Source of the DNA: Thermoanaerobaculia bacterium
Lineage (GTDB): Bacteria > Acidobacteriota > Thermoanaerobaculia > Multivoradales > JAHZIX01
Assembly: GCA_027069135.1 (NCBI GenBank)
Contig: JALXFE010000478.1
Span: 1 to 41,231, forward strand
Direction: 5' to 3'
DNA length: 41,231 bases
The notes below the pieces were generated by a model. That model was not told the origin of the DNA. It worked only from the letters and a program-made list of their open reading frames with translations, and made no database searches. Positions 23,456 to 32,119 of the stretch are shown here, one piece after another. The translations under genes and the position numbers were made by a program. Position 1 is the stretch's first letter; the number at the start of each line of letters is the position of its first letter.

Positions 23456-25843
23456 ATGGCCAAGACCACCCAGACCTTCACCCCCCCGCCGCCGAGTCGA
23501 AAGATCGGTCCCTGGGTGGGGCTCGGCTCGCGGGCCCGGGACTTTCGGGACCGGGTCCTGGAATCGTCTTTCTTCTGGGTTCTTATCTTCCTGGCCGTCG
23601 GTACCTGGATCCTCGCACCGGGAAACCTCCTCGAGAGCTTCGATGCCTCGGCCTGGCAAGAGGGGATCATCGCGAGCAAGGATTACGAAGCGCCCGTAGA
23701 TCTACCCATCGAAGACAAGGAAACGACTCTTCAAAAGCGCCGCAAGGCCAAGGAAGACGTTCTGCCGGTCTATGACTTCGATCCGGGGCTGGCCACCGAG
23801 ACCGTGCAGAAATTCGAGACCCTCTTCGCCGAAGGTCGCCGGCTGATCGCCGACGCACCGGACGAGGTACAGGAGATCGCCGCCGACGACGAAGCGGTGC
23901 GAGCGGCCCTCTTGGAGATCACGGATCTCAAGCTGAAATCGGAAGACATCACCCTCCTGGCGGCGCGAGATTTCTCTCCGGATTTAGAGGATCGGCTCTC
24001 GAGCGCCCTCTCGGAGGTCCTGCTCCGAGGCATCGTCGCCAACAAGGCTCTGCTCCTTGAGAACCGGGTCCGGGGCATCACGTTGCTGGACTTGCGCTCC
24101 GGCTCGGAGACCGGGCATTTCGACCTCTACGGTCATTTGGGCTACCCCGAAGAGGTCCGTGCTTTCCTCACCTCGGAAGTCCGTGGTTGGTCGGGGTTCT
24201 CGAGCAAAGATCGCCGGCAGGCGGTCGAGCTGCTCTTCGCCAACCTGGTGCCCAATCTGAATCTCAACAACAGCAAGACCATCGCCCGGCGAGAGGATGC
24301 AGCGCAAGGAGCCCGAGCGGTCTTCATTCAGATCCGAAAGGGCCAGATCCTGGTGCGCAAGGGAGATCAGATCTCCGCTACTGCGGCCCAGGCCATCGCC
24401 GAGATCGCCCGCCGGGGCTCCTCCCGAGGACGCTTGCTGCCGGTTCTCGGAACCCTCCTGTTGCTCCTGCTGTCGTGTCTGGTGCTGTGGTCCACCTTCC
24501 GGACGGAAAAGATCGTCGATCGTAGCCGCCAGCGCCGGTTCAACGAAGGTCTCCTGCTCCTGGTCATCGGCCTTCTGGGGTCAGCCTTCGCCTGCTTGGT
24601 GGGCCGCGCCCTGAGTGAGGCCATGGACACCGCACCCTTCCAGAACCTGGACAGCTACCTCTACGGAGTGCCCTTCGCGGCGGTCGCCCTGGTGGCCCGC
24701 CTGCTCTACACCCGCACCACGGCCCTGACGCTGTCGCTGGTCCTCTCGGTCCTGGTCACCCGCCTGGAGCCGGAAACCGGGGGCTGGATGATGATCTACT
24801 GCCTGGCCGGATCCTTGATGGCCATCGCTGCCCTGGATATGGTGCAGGTCAAGCAGCGGCTGGTCCTCACCCGCGTCGGTGCCATGGTGGGATTGACCAA
24901 CCTGGTCCTGATCCTGATCATCACCTCCCTTTCTCCGGGAGGGTTGGAGAGGGGCCTGGGCCAGGTCGGATTCGACCTGTTCTGCGGTTTCGCCGGTGGT
25001 CTTCTGGCGGGGGCGGCGGCCAGTTTTGCCCTGCCGATTCTCGAATCGCTGCTGTGTATCACCAGCGATATCAAGTTGGTGGAGCTCTCCAATACCAATC
25101 TGCCGCTGCTCCGCCGCTTGGCCTTCGAGGCTCCCGGGACTTTCCAGCACTCCCTCATGGTCGCCAACCTTGCCAAGGCGGGCTGCGAGGCTGTGGGGGC
25201 CGACGCGGTGCTGGCCTACGCCGGGGCCCTCTACCACGACATCGGCAAGATGGAGCGACCGGAGTACTTCATCGAAAACCAGGCTCCGGGGAGAAATCCT
25301 CACGACAAGCTGCAGCCCTCCATGAGCGCTCTGGTGATCACCAACCATGTCAAGAAGGGGCTTTCCCTGGCCCGGGAGTACAATCTGCCGCAACCTCTGC
25401 GGGATGCCATCGCCCAACATCACGGAACCCGTCGGCTGAATTTTTTCTACAAGAAGGCCGAGGAGCGGGGCGATGGGGAAGAGTTGCGGGATGAAGACTA
25501 CCGCTACCCGGGGCCCCGGCCCCGCAACCGGGTCATGGGCATTCTCATGCTCGCCGACGGCGTCGAGGCGGCGAGCCGGACCTTGGTCGACCCTTCGGAC
25601 CTGAAAATCCGTGAGTTGGTCCGCAAGCTGGTGGATGCCTGCCTGCAGGAAGGGCAGCTGGACGACTCGGACCTCACTCTGGCGGAGCTACGAAAGGCTT
25701 CCGAGGCCTTCCAACTGATCCTGTCGAGCATTTATCATCGGCGCATCGACTATCCCGGTTTCGAATTCAATCGGAGATCGAAGCGGGAGACCTCGGTGGA
25801 GCGAGGCCGGCCCAAGACGGCGGGAGCCGCCCGGGCCTCATGA
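23456..25843 (+). CDS. pgpH: PgpH-type membrane HD phosphodiesterase (7TMR-HD family)
   Basis: 795 residues. One helix near 42-60 (FFWVLIFLAVGTWILAPG) is followed by a large extracytoplasmic domain (about 60-335), six or so membrane helices (about 340-520) and a cytoplasmic HD domain. HD motifs seen: FQHSLMVANLAKAG, ALYHDIGKMERPEYF (His594-Asp595), HVKKGLSLAREY, AIAQHHGT and MLADGVEAASRTL. Family members of this layout hydrolyse cyclic di-AMP, controlling ion and wall homeostasis. Gene order with phoH and ybeY supports the assignment. There is no clear Shine-Dalgarno site; it starts 13 bases after phoH. Confidence 0.9.
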   Translation: MAKTTQTFTPPPPSRKIGPWVGLGSRARDFRDRVLESSFFWVLIFLAVGTWILAPGNLLESFDASAWQEGIIASKDYEAPVDLPIEDKETTLQKRRKAKEDVLPVYDFDPGLATETVQKFETLFAEGRRLIADAPDEVQEIAADDEAVRAALLEITDLKLKSEDITLLAARDFSPDLEDRLSSALSEVLLRGIVANKALLLENRVRGITLLDLRSGSETGHFDLYGHLGYPEEVRAFLTSEVRGWSGFSSKDRRQAVELLFANLVPNLNLNNSKTIARREDAAQGARAVFIQIRKGQILVRKGDQISATAAQAIAEIARRGSSRGRLLPVLGTLLLLLLSCLVLWSTFRTEKIVDRSRQRRFNEGLLLLVIGLLGSAFACLVGRALSEAMDTAPFQNLDSYLYGVPFAAVALVARLLYTRTTALTLSLVLSVLVTRLEPETGGWMMIYCLAGSLMAIAALDMVQVKQRLVLTRVGAMVGLTNLVLILIITSLSPGGLERGLGQVGFDLFCGFAGGLLAGAAASFALPILESLLCITSDIKLVELSNTNLPLLRRLAFEAPGTFQHSLMVANLAKAGCEAVGADAVLAYAGALYHDIGKMERPEYFIENQAPGRNPHDKLQPSMSALVITNHVKKGLSLAREYNLPQPLRDAIAQHHGTRRLNFFYKKAEERGDGEELRDEDYRYPGPRPRNRVMGILMLADGVEAASRTLVDPSDLKIRELVRKLVDACLQEGQLDDSDLTLAELRKASEAFQLILSSIYHRRIDYPGFEFNRRSKRETSVERGRPKTAGAARAS

Positions 25844-25887
25844 GATCCGCTCTACCGCAGGCCTGAGTAGGAGCACGAAAGAGAGCT

Positions 25888-26364
25888 TTGAAAACCGAAC
25901 CTCCCAGTACCGAAATCTCTGCGAGCCCCGGCGACGGGGTCTGCGAGATTTCCCTCCAGAATCCCTGCCGTTACCCGGAGGCTGCGGCCCGCCGCATCCG
26001 CCCTTGGCTCTCCCGCCTGGTCGCGGCTCTGGCCCCTAAGGCAGAGAGCCTCAGCGTACGGTTTGCCAGTGATCGGGAGCTGAGTCGCCTCAATCGAACC
26101 TTCCGATCGAAGGAGGGGCCGACGGACGTCCTGTCCTTTCCGGGAGAGATCACCGCGGAGGGGCGGCATCTGGGGGATCTCGCCATCTCTGTTCCGAGGG
26201 CCCGCCAGCAGGCCGAGAACGCCGGGCATTCGACCGATCGGGAGCTGCGCCTCCTCCTCCTTCACGGTTTGCTGCATTGTCTGGGGTACGACCACGAGGT
26301 CGACGACGGCACCATGGAGACCGTGGAGGCGCGGTTGCGGCGCCGATGGCTGGAGACTTCATGA
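25888..26364 (+). CDS. ybeY: Endoribonuclease YbeY
   Basis: 158 residues from a TTG start at 25888; an AGGAG lies about 14 bases upstream, so the exact start is uncertain. The zinc motif HGLLHCLGYDHE (HxxxHxxGxxH) is intact, preceded by the family blocks LNRTFRSKEGPTDVLSFP and GDLAISV. It is an RNase for 16S rRNA 3'-end maturation and ribosome quality control. The stop overlaps the next start (ATGA). Confidence 0.92.
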   Translation: MKTEPPSTEISASPGDGVCEISLQNPCRYPEAAARRIRPWLSRLVAALAPKAESLSVRFASDRELSRLNRTFRSKEGPTDVLSFPGEITAEGRHLGDLAISVPRARQQAENAGHSTDRELRLLLLHGLLHCLGYDHEVDDGTMETVEARLRRRWLETS

Positions 26365-27632
26365 GCGGTACGTGGGTGCTCTTCGCCTTCGCCGCCGGGG
26401 GGCTATCCCTGGCGGCGGTCGTCAGCTCGGTGTTAGCGGCGCTGCTGGAACGGCCCAGCCCGATCCGCTTGAGTCATTGGATGGATGAAGCCGGCGGTCG
26501 TCTTGAGAAGCTCTATGAGTCTCCCCGGCGCTTCGAGGCCTTCCGCTTCTTGCTCAGTACCGGCGCCAAGCTCTCGGCGGTGGCCCTGGGGGTCTTGCTC
26601 GCCCAGGTACGTCCGACGACCCTGCCGATTTCCGCCCCGGTCCTCGCCCTTCTGGTAGTGGGTTCACTCCTTTCTGCTACCGAGCTTCTCAACCGTCGCC
26701 TGGTGCGGCGAGATCCGGAGGGTGCGCTGCAGGGTTTGACCACCGCCTACCGCATGGTCCTCGTTCCCACCCTTCCTCTGGTGTCGTTGCTGGCACCGTT
26801 CATGCCCAATGGCGAGATGGAGCGCAAAGAGGAAGACGAGGACGAGATCTCGGACCAGGAGCTCGATGCCTTCATCGACGTCGGGACTCGGGAAGGCATT
26901 CTCGACCCGGAGGAGAGCGAGTTGGTGCGCAGCGTCGTCGATTTTGGGGACACCTGGGTGCGCTCGGTGATGACCCCCCGCATCGATATCGTCTGTGCTC
27001 CGGTTTCCGAATCTCTCGAAGACCTGGCGACGGTCTTCGTGGAATCGACCCATTCCAGGATTCCCCTCTTCGACAACACCATCGACCAGATCGTCGGTTC
27101 TCTCCACCTTCGGGATCTGATGCGGGGATTGCGGTCCCAGGACATGCCTTCCGCCCGGGACCTCGTCAAGCCGATTCTCTTCGTGCCGGAGTCCAAGCCT
27201 TTGGGAGAGGTCCTCAAGGAGCTTCAGGAAGGGCGCCAACAGATGGCCGTGGTGGTGGATGAATACGGCGGCACCTCCGGGTTGGTGACCATCGAGGACC
27301 TCCTGGAGGAGATCGTCGGTGAGATCGTCGACCAGGACGAAGAGCTTCCACCCCAAGCTCTGGCCTTGGCCGGGGGCGGATGGCGTCTGGATGGTCGGAT
27401 CCGTATCGACGAGCTGGCCCGGATCTTTGATCTGACCCTGGAAGACGAGTCCGTCGACACCGTCGCCGGCATGGTGTTCAGCGCCTTCGGCTATGTGCCG
27501 GAGGTGGGGGAGACCCTCGACATCGGGGGTCTGCATTTCGTGGTCGAAGAAGTGTCGGACCGACGCATCCAAACGGTGCGGGTAGAAGCTCTCCAAGAAC
27601 CCCGGGAACCGGAGGTGGTCGATGCCGTCTAA
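26361..27632 (+). CDS. CorC/HlyC-type hemolysin family protein (CNNM-like membrane, CBS pair, CorC domain)
   Basis: 423 residues from ATG 26361 (ATGA overlap with ybeY). The N-terminal third has three to four hydrophobic segments (DUF21/CNNM-like). An acidic linker (MERKEEDEDEISDQELDAFI) leads to DVGTREGILDPEESELVRSVVDFGDTWVRSVMTPRIDI, the usual CorC entry. Two CBS domains follow (HSRIPLFDN..., QMAVVVDEYGGTSGLVTIED), then a CorC_HlyC end (GGWRLDGRIRIDELARIF). Such proteins take part in magnesium or cobalt homeostasis; the old name hemolysin is misleading. It overlaps era by 11 bases. Confidence 0.88.
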   Translation: MSGTWVLFAFAAGGLSLAAVVSSVLAALLERPSPIRLSHWMDEAGGRLEKLYESPRRFEAFRFLLSTGAKLSAVALGVLLAQVRPTTLPISAPVLALLVVGSLLSATELLNRRLVRRDPEGALQGLTTAYRMVLVPTLPLVSLLAPFMPNGEMERKEEDEDEISDQELDAFIDVGTREGILDPEESELVRSVVDFGDTWVRSVMTPRIDIVCAPVSESLEDLATVFVESTHSRIPLFDNTIDQIVGSLHLRDLMRGLRSQDMPSARDLVKPILFVPESKPLGEVLKELQEGRQQMAVVVDEYGGTSGLVTIEDLLEEIVGEIVDQDEELPPQALALAGGGWRLDGRIRIDELARIFDLTLEDESVDTVAGMVFSAFGYVPEVGETLDIGGLHFVVEEVSDRRIQTVRVEALQEPREPEVVDAV

Positions 27633-28545
27633 GGTGAAGCGCAGCGGCACTGTAGCCCTGATCGGTCGGCCCAACGCCGGCAAGTCGACGCTGATGAACC
27701 ATCTCCTGGAGGAGAAGGTGGCCATCGTCTCGGACAAACCCCAGACCACCCGCCATCGGCTGGTCGGGATTCTGTCCGAAGACCGTGGCCAACTGGTCTT
27801 TCTGGACACTCCCGGGATCCACAAACCCGCCCACCGGCTGAATCGGACCATGGTGCGCCACGCGACGGAGGCCCTTCGGGAGGCGGATATCGTCTGTCTC
27901 TTGGTCGACGTCACCGAGCGATCGGGGGCCGGGGATCGGTTCCTGTTGGAGCTGCTCAAACAGGTTGAAGGACCTCGGATCCTAGCCCTCAACAAGATCG
28001 ATCGGGTGGCCAAGCCTACGCTTCTGCCGCGCATCGCCTTCTACGACGAGACGGGTCTCTTCGAGGAGATTTTGCCCATCAGCGCCCGCCGTGGGGACGG
28101 CTGCGATCTTCTGCTCAGTACCTTCTGGGAACGCCTCCCGGAAGGCGAGGCGCTCTACGACCCGGAGCTTCTCACCATCCATCCGGAACGGTTCCTCGCC
28201 ATCGAGAGGATTCGCGAGAAGGTTCTGATCCAAACTCGGGGCGAGCTTCCTTTCACGACAGCGGTGCTCCTGGACCGTTGGGAAGAAGAGCCCAGCGGTG
28301 GCCTGGTCAGGATCTACGCTTCGATTCTGGCCGAGCGTCCGGGCCAGAAAAAGATTCTCATCGGCAAGCAGGGGAGCCGGATCAAGGCCATCGGGACGGC
28401 GGCCCGCAAGGATTTGGAGGAGTTCCTCGAAAAGCGGGTTTATCTCGATCTTCAGGTCAAGCTCGAGCCGGATTGGCGGGAGAGCCGCAAGGTCCTGCGG
28501 GAACTGGATCGGGAAGTCGATCTGGCCTTTGAAACGGAGGAGTAA
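27622..28545 (+). CDS. era: GTPase Era
   Basis: 307 residues, GGAGGTG just before ATG 27622. G1 GRPNAGKST, switch region DKPQTTRHR, G3 DTPGIHKP, G4 NKID and G5-like ISARRGDG are in order. The C-terminal KH domain carries ILIGKQGSRIKAIGTAARKDLE. Era binds the 3' end of 16S rRNA and assists 30S assembly. Its position downstream of ybeY is a conserved pairing. Confidence 0.95.
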   Translation: MPSKVKRSGTVALIGRPNAGKSTLMNHLLEEKVAIVSDKPQTTRHRLVGILSEDRGQLVFLDTPGIHKPAHRLNRTMVRHATEALREADIVCLLVDVTERSGAGDRFLLELLKQVEGPRILALNKIDRVAKPTLLPRIAFYDETGLFEEILPISARRGDGCDLLLSTFWERLPEGEALYDPELLTIHPERFLAIERIREKVLIQTRGELPFTTAVLLDRWEEEPSGGLVRIYASILAERPGQKKILIGKQGSRIKAIGTAARKDLEEFLEKRVYLDLQVKLEPDWRESRKVLRELDREVDLAFETEE

Positions 28546-28580
28546 ATCTCTCTTCAGAGTCCCTCGGCGGGCTCGCGGGC

Positions 28581-28606
28581 CAGGTTCCCGAGGCAGGTTC
28601 CCGAGG
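28581..28606 (+). repeat. 13-bp direct duplication
   Basis: caggttcccgagg occurs twice head to tail in the 89-base gap between era and mgtE. No function is evident. Confidence 0.85.
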
Positions 28607-28634
28607 GGCTGCCCTATGCTACGATCCCGCCGTC

Positions 28635-30017
28635 ATGACCCTCACTGAGAACCCACGTTCAAGACGGTTCGCCGTCACTCTTCGACGCCTGGTGCGCCGC
28701 GGGGCCAGCTCGCGAATCACCAACCTACTCAAGCGGGTGCGTCCGGAGGATGTGGCGGTCGCCCTGGGCGGCATGACGCCGGCGGAGCAGATCGCGGTCT
28801 TTCGGATCCTCCTGAAGGATTATGCGGAGGCCTCCGTCGATGTCTTGACGGAGCTCGAACCCACCGTCCGGCTGGCGATCTTAGAGCGCCTATCACCGGA
28901 GCAAATCGCCCATCTGGTCGAGAAGGCCGCCGTCGACGACGCGGTCTTTCTGATCGAGAGCCTGCCGCCGGATCTCAAAGAGCAGGTCATGGACCTGGTC
29001 GACGTTCGGGATATGACCGAGGTGCAAAGCCACCTCACCTACGAAGACGATTCGGCGGGTCGCATCATGGATCCGCAGCTGTTTTCGCTGCCGGAGTCCA
29101 CCACCGTCATGGAGGCCATCAATTCCATCCGAGAGCATCCGGATGTGGAGATGATTTTCTATCTCTACGTGGTTGACGAGGGGGGGCGGTTGGTGGGGGT
29201 GACTTCCCTGCGACAGATTCTGGTCTCGCCCGGGGATCGAACGTTGCAGGAGATCATGCAGTCGGATTTGATCAAGGTCACGACGGAGACCGACCAGGAA
29301 GTCGTCGCCCAGCTGGCGGCCCGCTACGATCTGCTGGCGATTCCCGTGACCGATGACCTCAACCGCCTGGTCGGTACCGTGACCGTCGACGACATCGTCG
29401 ATATCGTCCAGGAAGAGGCGACGGAGGATTTCTACAAGATCGTCGGTTCCTCCGACGACGAGCTCCAATTTCAGGGGAAGCCGTGGCGGGTCGCTGGGAT
29501 TCGATTGCCCTGGCTCTTCGCGAATATGGTGGGCCTGCTGCTTTCGGGCTTCCTGCTGGAGTATTTCCAGGCCAGATTCGACGGCGCCCTTTTTCTGTTG
29601 GGTTTCGTACCCCTGGTGATGGGGATGGGAGGTACGACCGGTTCCCAGGCCTCGACCATCACCGTACGCGGGTTGGCCACGGGCCGCCTTGGCGGCGAGG
29701 GCTTTCGCTACCGCACTTTCGTCAGTCAACAGCTCAAGGTCGGATTCGTCGTCGCCCTCTGTACGGGTTTTCTCGGTGGGGTGGTGGCGGTGGTCAAATA
29801 TCAGAATGTGATCCTGGGCCTCACCGTGTGGGTCTCTTTGCTCGTCGTGGTCGTCCTCGCCACCGCCAGCGGCTCGTTGGTGCCCCTCCTTTTCCGGCGC
29901 CTGGGGATCGATCCGGCGGTGTCCGCCGGGCCGCTCGTCACCATGAGCAGTGACGCTTTGGGGATTCTCGTCTACTTCGGCCTGGTCACTTTGTTGATCG
30001 GCTTTCTTCTCCCCTGA
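28635..30017 (+). CDS. mgtE: Magnesium transporter MgtE
   Basis: 460 residues. The N-terminal MgtE_N helical domain (about 25-135, EQIAVFRILLKDYAEA, LSPEQIAHLVEKA, LPPDLKEQVMDLVD) is followed by a CBS pair (about 140-270, EDDSAGRIMDPQ...IPVTDDLNRLVGTVTVDDIVD) and five membrane helices (about 285-458) with PLVMGMGGTTGSQASTITVRGLA, the ion-pathway signature. It imports Mg2+, gated by Mg2+ binding to the cytoplasmic domains. There is no ribosome site; TATGCT and TACGAT boxes lie 10-20 bases upstream of ATG. Its neighbour CorC-type gene is also linked to magnesium. Confidence 0.94.
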   Translation: MTLTENPRSRRFAVTLRRLVRRGASSRITNLLKRVRPEDVAVALGGMTPAEQIAVFRILLKDYAEASVDVLTELEPTVRLAILERLSPEQIAHLVEKAAVDDAVFLIESLPPDLKEQVMDLVDVRDMTEVQSHLTYEDDSAGRIMDPQLFSLPESTTVMEAINSIREHPDVEMIFYLYVVDEGGRLVGVTSLRQILVSPGDRTLQEIMQSDLIKVTTETDQEVVAQLAARYDLLAIPVTDDLNRLVGTVTVDDIVDIVQEEATEDFYKIVGSSDDELQFQGKPWRVAGIRLPWLFANMVGLLLSGFLLEYFQARFDGALFLLGFVPLVMGMGGTTGSQASTITVRGLATGRLGGEGFRYRTFVSQQLKVGFVVALCTGFLGGVVAVVKYQNVILGLTVWVSLLVVVVLATASGSLVPLLFRRLGIDPAVSAGPLVTMSSDALGILVYFGLVTLLIGFLLP

Positions 30018-30030
30018 CGGTTCTCATAGC

Positions 30031-30795
30031 GTGGAGATCTTCACCGCTGACGCCCTGGTCCTCGAGGTCCGGGATCTTTCGGATGCGGACCGTCTCGTCA
30101 CCTTCCTGGTCCGCGATGGTGGCAAGAAGACCGGAGTGGCTCGGGGAGCCCGCCGGAAGCACAGCCGCTACGCCGGCCGATTCCTACCCCTGTCCAAGCT
30201 GACCCTCACCTGGGCGGAGAAGCCCGGGAAGGATTTGGTACGCATCTCCACGGCGGAAACGCAGCGATCGAGCCATCGCATCCAGGAAGATCTGGAGGGC
30301 ATTCTCGTCGCGGCCTACCTCGCCGACCAGGCCAACGTCTTCGTGCAGGAGAACGAACCCGGGGATCTCTATTTTCGGCTTCTGGACACTACCGTCGAGG
30401 GTCTTCTGGAGGGCGTCCCGTTGGACCTGGGAGCTCGATACTTCGAAGCCTGGGCCTTGCGCCTCGCGGGGATTTTTCCGCCGCCGCAGGAGTGTCCCGG
30501 CTGCGGCCAGGACCTGGCCGCGGGGGCCGTCCTTCCCGCCCACGAGGAAATGTTGCTCTGTCCGGAATGCGGAGGGGAGGACCCCGCAGCTCTCTCGGTG
30601 TCCCCGGAGGTCGTCGCCTTCTTCGACGGCGCGCTGATGCGCAAGCTCGAGGAGCTGGCCCAAGATCCTCCCCATCCCAAAGTCCTGCGGCAAGCCGAAG
30701 AAATCTGCGTCCGCATCCGTCGGAGCTTCCTCCAACAAGAGCTGCGCAGCTACCGCGTCCTTCAACAAACCCGACGCCAGCTCGGCGAGCTGTAA
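30031..30795 (+). CDS. recO: DNA repair protein RecO
   Basis: 254 residues from GTG 30031. N-terminal OB fold (TADALVLEVRDLSDADRLVTF, GVARGARRKHSRYAGRF), helical middle, and a zinc site CPGCGQDL...CPECGG at about 154-185. It mediates RecA loading with RecR in gap repair. It lies 13 bases after mgtE and closes the housekeeping row that starts at phoH. Confidence 0.92.
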   Translation: MEIFTADALVLEVRDLSDADRLVTFLVRDGGKKTGVARGARRKHSRYAGRFLPLSKLTLTWAEKPGKDLVRISTAETQRSSHRIQEDLEGILVAAYLADQANVFVQENEPGDLYFRLLDTTVEGLLEGVPLDLGARYFEAWALRLAGIFPPPQECPGCGQDLAAGAVLPAHEEMLLCPECGGEDPAALSVSPEVVAFFDGALMRKLEELAQDPPHPKVLRQAEEICVRIRRSFLQQELRSYRVLQQTRRQLGEL

Positions 30796-30904
30796 CCTCT
30801 ATCCATGGAGCTGCGCTTTGCGACAAAACCCTCGAGATCTTCACGCGTAGGTTAAGAATGGAAGTCTGTCCGGAAAACATCTCAGAACACAGGAGACATC
30901 TCTC

Positions 30905-32092
30905 ATGAATTGTTGGCGAATCCTGATCCTTGCCCTCTTCGGTGTGCTCATGGCGCCGGGGGCGAAGAGTGAGCCCATCGTCGTCGGCGAGCTAGAGACC
31001 CTTGCCTCAGAGGTGCTCGACGAAGAGCGGACCCTGTGGATTTCCCTCCCGGCGGGGTACAACGCCTCGACGACGAGCTACCCGGTGCTCTATCTCTTGG
31101 ATGCTCGGACTCGGTTTCATCACACCACCGGGACGGTCGCGACCCTTTCCCGGATCGGCCAGATTCCCGAGATGATCGTCGTGGGGGTTCAGAATACCGA
31201 TCGCACTCGGGATTTGACACCGCCCTGGACCCAGCCGGAACCGCCGGAGGACCGGGCCCAGGTCATCGCTGCCGGCGGGGGTGCCGACGACTTCCTGCGC
31301 TTTCTTCGGGAGGAGCTCATTCCCCATGTGGAGAGCAAGTACCGCACCGCTCCCTTCCGTATCCTCTCCGGCCACTCCTTCGGGGGATTGTTCGCCGTCT
31401 ACGCGCTGATCCAAGATCCGGACCTCTTCGACGCGACGCTGGCCATCAGTCCGAGTCTGTGGTGGGACGAAGGGCAGAGCATCGAGCAGATGAAAACCCT
31501 CTTCAAGCAGCGGCCGGGTTTGACCCATCGTCTTTTTCTGAGCCTGGGCACCGAGGGTGGGAACATGCTGGCTCAATTCCGAAATATGGAAGCCCTCCTC
31601 CGGTTTCGAGCTCCCGACGGCCTGAGCTGGGAATCTCGGGTCGTCGACGGTGAGAGCCACGGCTCGATTCCGATCCTCAGCACCCATGCCGGCCTTCGAG
31701 CCTTCTTTCCTCGCTGGCAGGCTCCGGCCTTCGTGATTGAGGAAGGCCTCGAAGAGATGGACCGACATTTCGCCTCTCTTTCTCGAGAGTACGGGTATGA
31801 GATCTCGACGCCCGAAGACCTGATCAACAGGCTCGGGTACCAGGCTCTCGGTACCGAAGACACGGCCAAGGCCATCGAGATCCTCAGCACCAACGTGGAG
31901 CGCTTTCCGGAGTCCTCCAACGTCTACGACAGCCTGGGGGAAGCGCTGGAAGCCGCCGGCCGGCTGAACGAAGCTCGGGAGCTGTACTCGCGCGCCTACC
32001 AGCTTTCGGAAGGTCGACAGGATGCTCGCAGGGCCGCCTACAAAGGCCATCTGGAGGCCCTGGAGGCAAAGCTCGGCGAATCTTCCGAATAG
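30905..32092 (+). CDS. Secreted alpha/beta-hydrolase esterase (esterase D/IroE-like) with C-terminal TPR
   Basis: 395 residues. Signal peptide 1-22. The hydrolase of esterase-D/enterochelin-esterase type shows YPVLYLLDARTRFHHTTG, PEMIVVGVQNTDRTRDLTP, nucleophile Ser158 in LSGHSFGGLFAVYAL, AISPSLWWD, and likely catalytic His252 in GESHGSIP. Residues of about 310-390 hold tetratricopeptide-like helices (AIEILSTNVERFPESSNVYDSLGEALEAAGRLNEA). Substrate unknown; a siderophore ester is only one option. GGAG lies 10 bases before ATG. It converges on the MATE gene. Confidence 0.82.
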   Translation: MNCWRILILALFGVLMAPGAKSEPIVVGELETLASEVLDEERTLWISLPAGYNASTTSYPVLYLLDARTRFHHTTGTVATLSRIGQIPEMIVVGVQNTDRTRDLTPPWTQPEPPEDRAQVIAAGGGADDFLRFLREELIPHVESKYRTAPFRILSGHSFGGLFAVYALIQDPDLFDATLAISPSLWWDEGQSIEQMKTLFKQRPGLTHRLFLSLGTEGGNMLAQFRNMEALLRFRAPDGLSWESRVVDGESHGSIPILSTHAGLRAFFPRWQAPAFVIEEGLEEMDRHFASLSREYGYEISTPEDLINRLGYQALGTEDTAKAIEILSTNVERFPESSNVYDSLGEALEAAGRLNEARELYSRAYQLSEGRQDARRAAYKGHLEALEAKLGESSE

Positions 32093-32099
32093 CTGAGAC

Positions 32100-32113
32100 T
32101 CCCCGGCCGGGGA
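32100..32113. other. 14-bp perfect palindrome between convergent genes
   Basis: tccccggccgggga lies between the stops of the esterase and MATE genes. It could form a short GC hairpin serving both transcripts, but no T-run follows on either strand, so a terminator role is weakly supported. Confidence 0.4.
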
Positions 32114-32119
32114 CTTGCG

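Noticed and set aside
26664-28034. Minus-strand open frame (456 codons) across the CorC-type and era genes
   Set aside because: It spans two well-supported plus-strand genes and shows no family motifs; it is a GC-bias shadow.
32100-32113. Bidirectional intrinsic terminator
   Set aside because: The palindrome is short and lacks a T-run on both sides; kept only as a palindrome.
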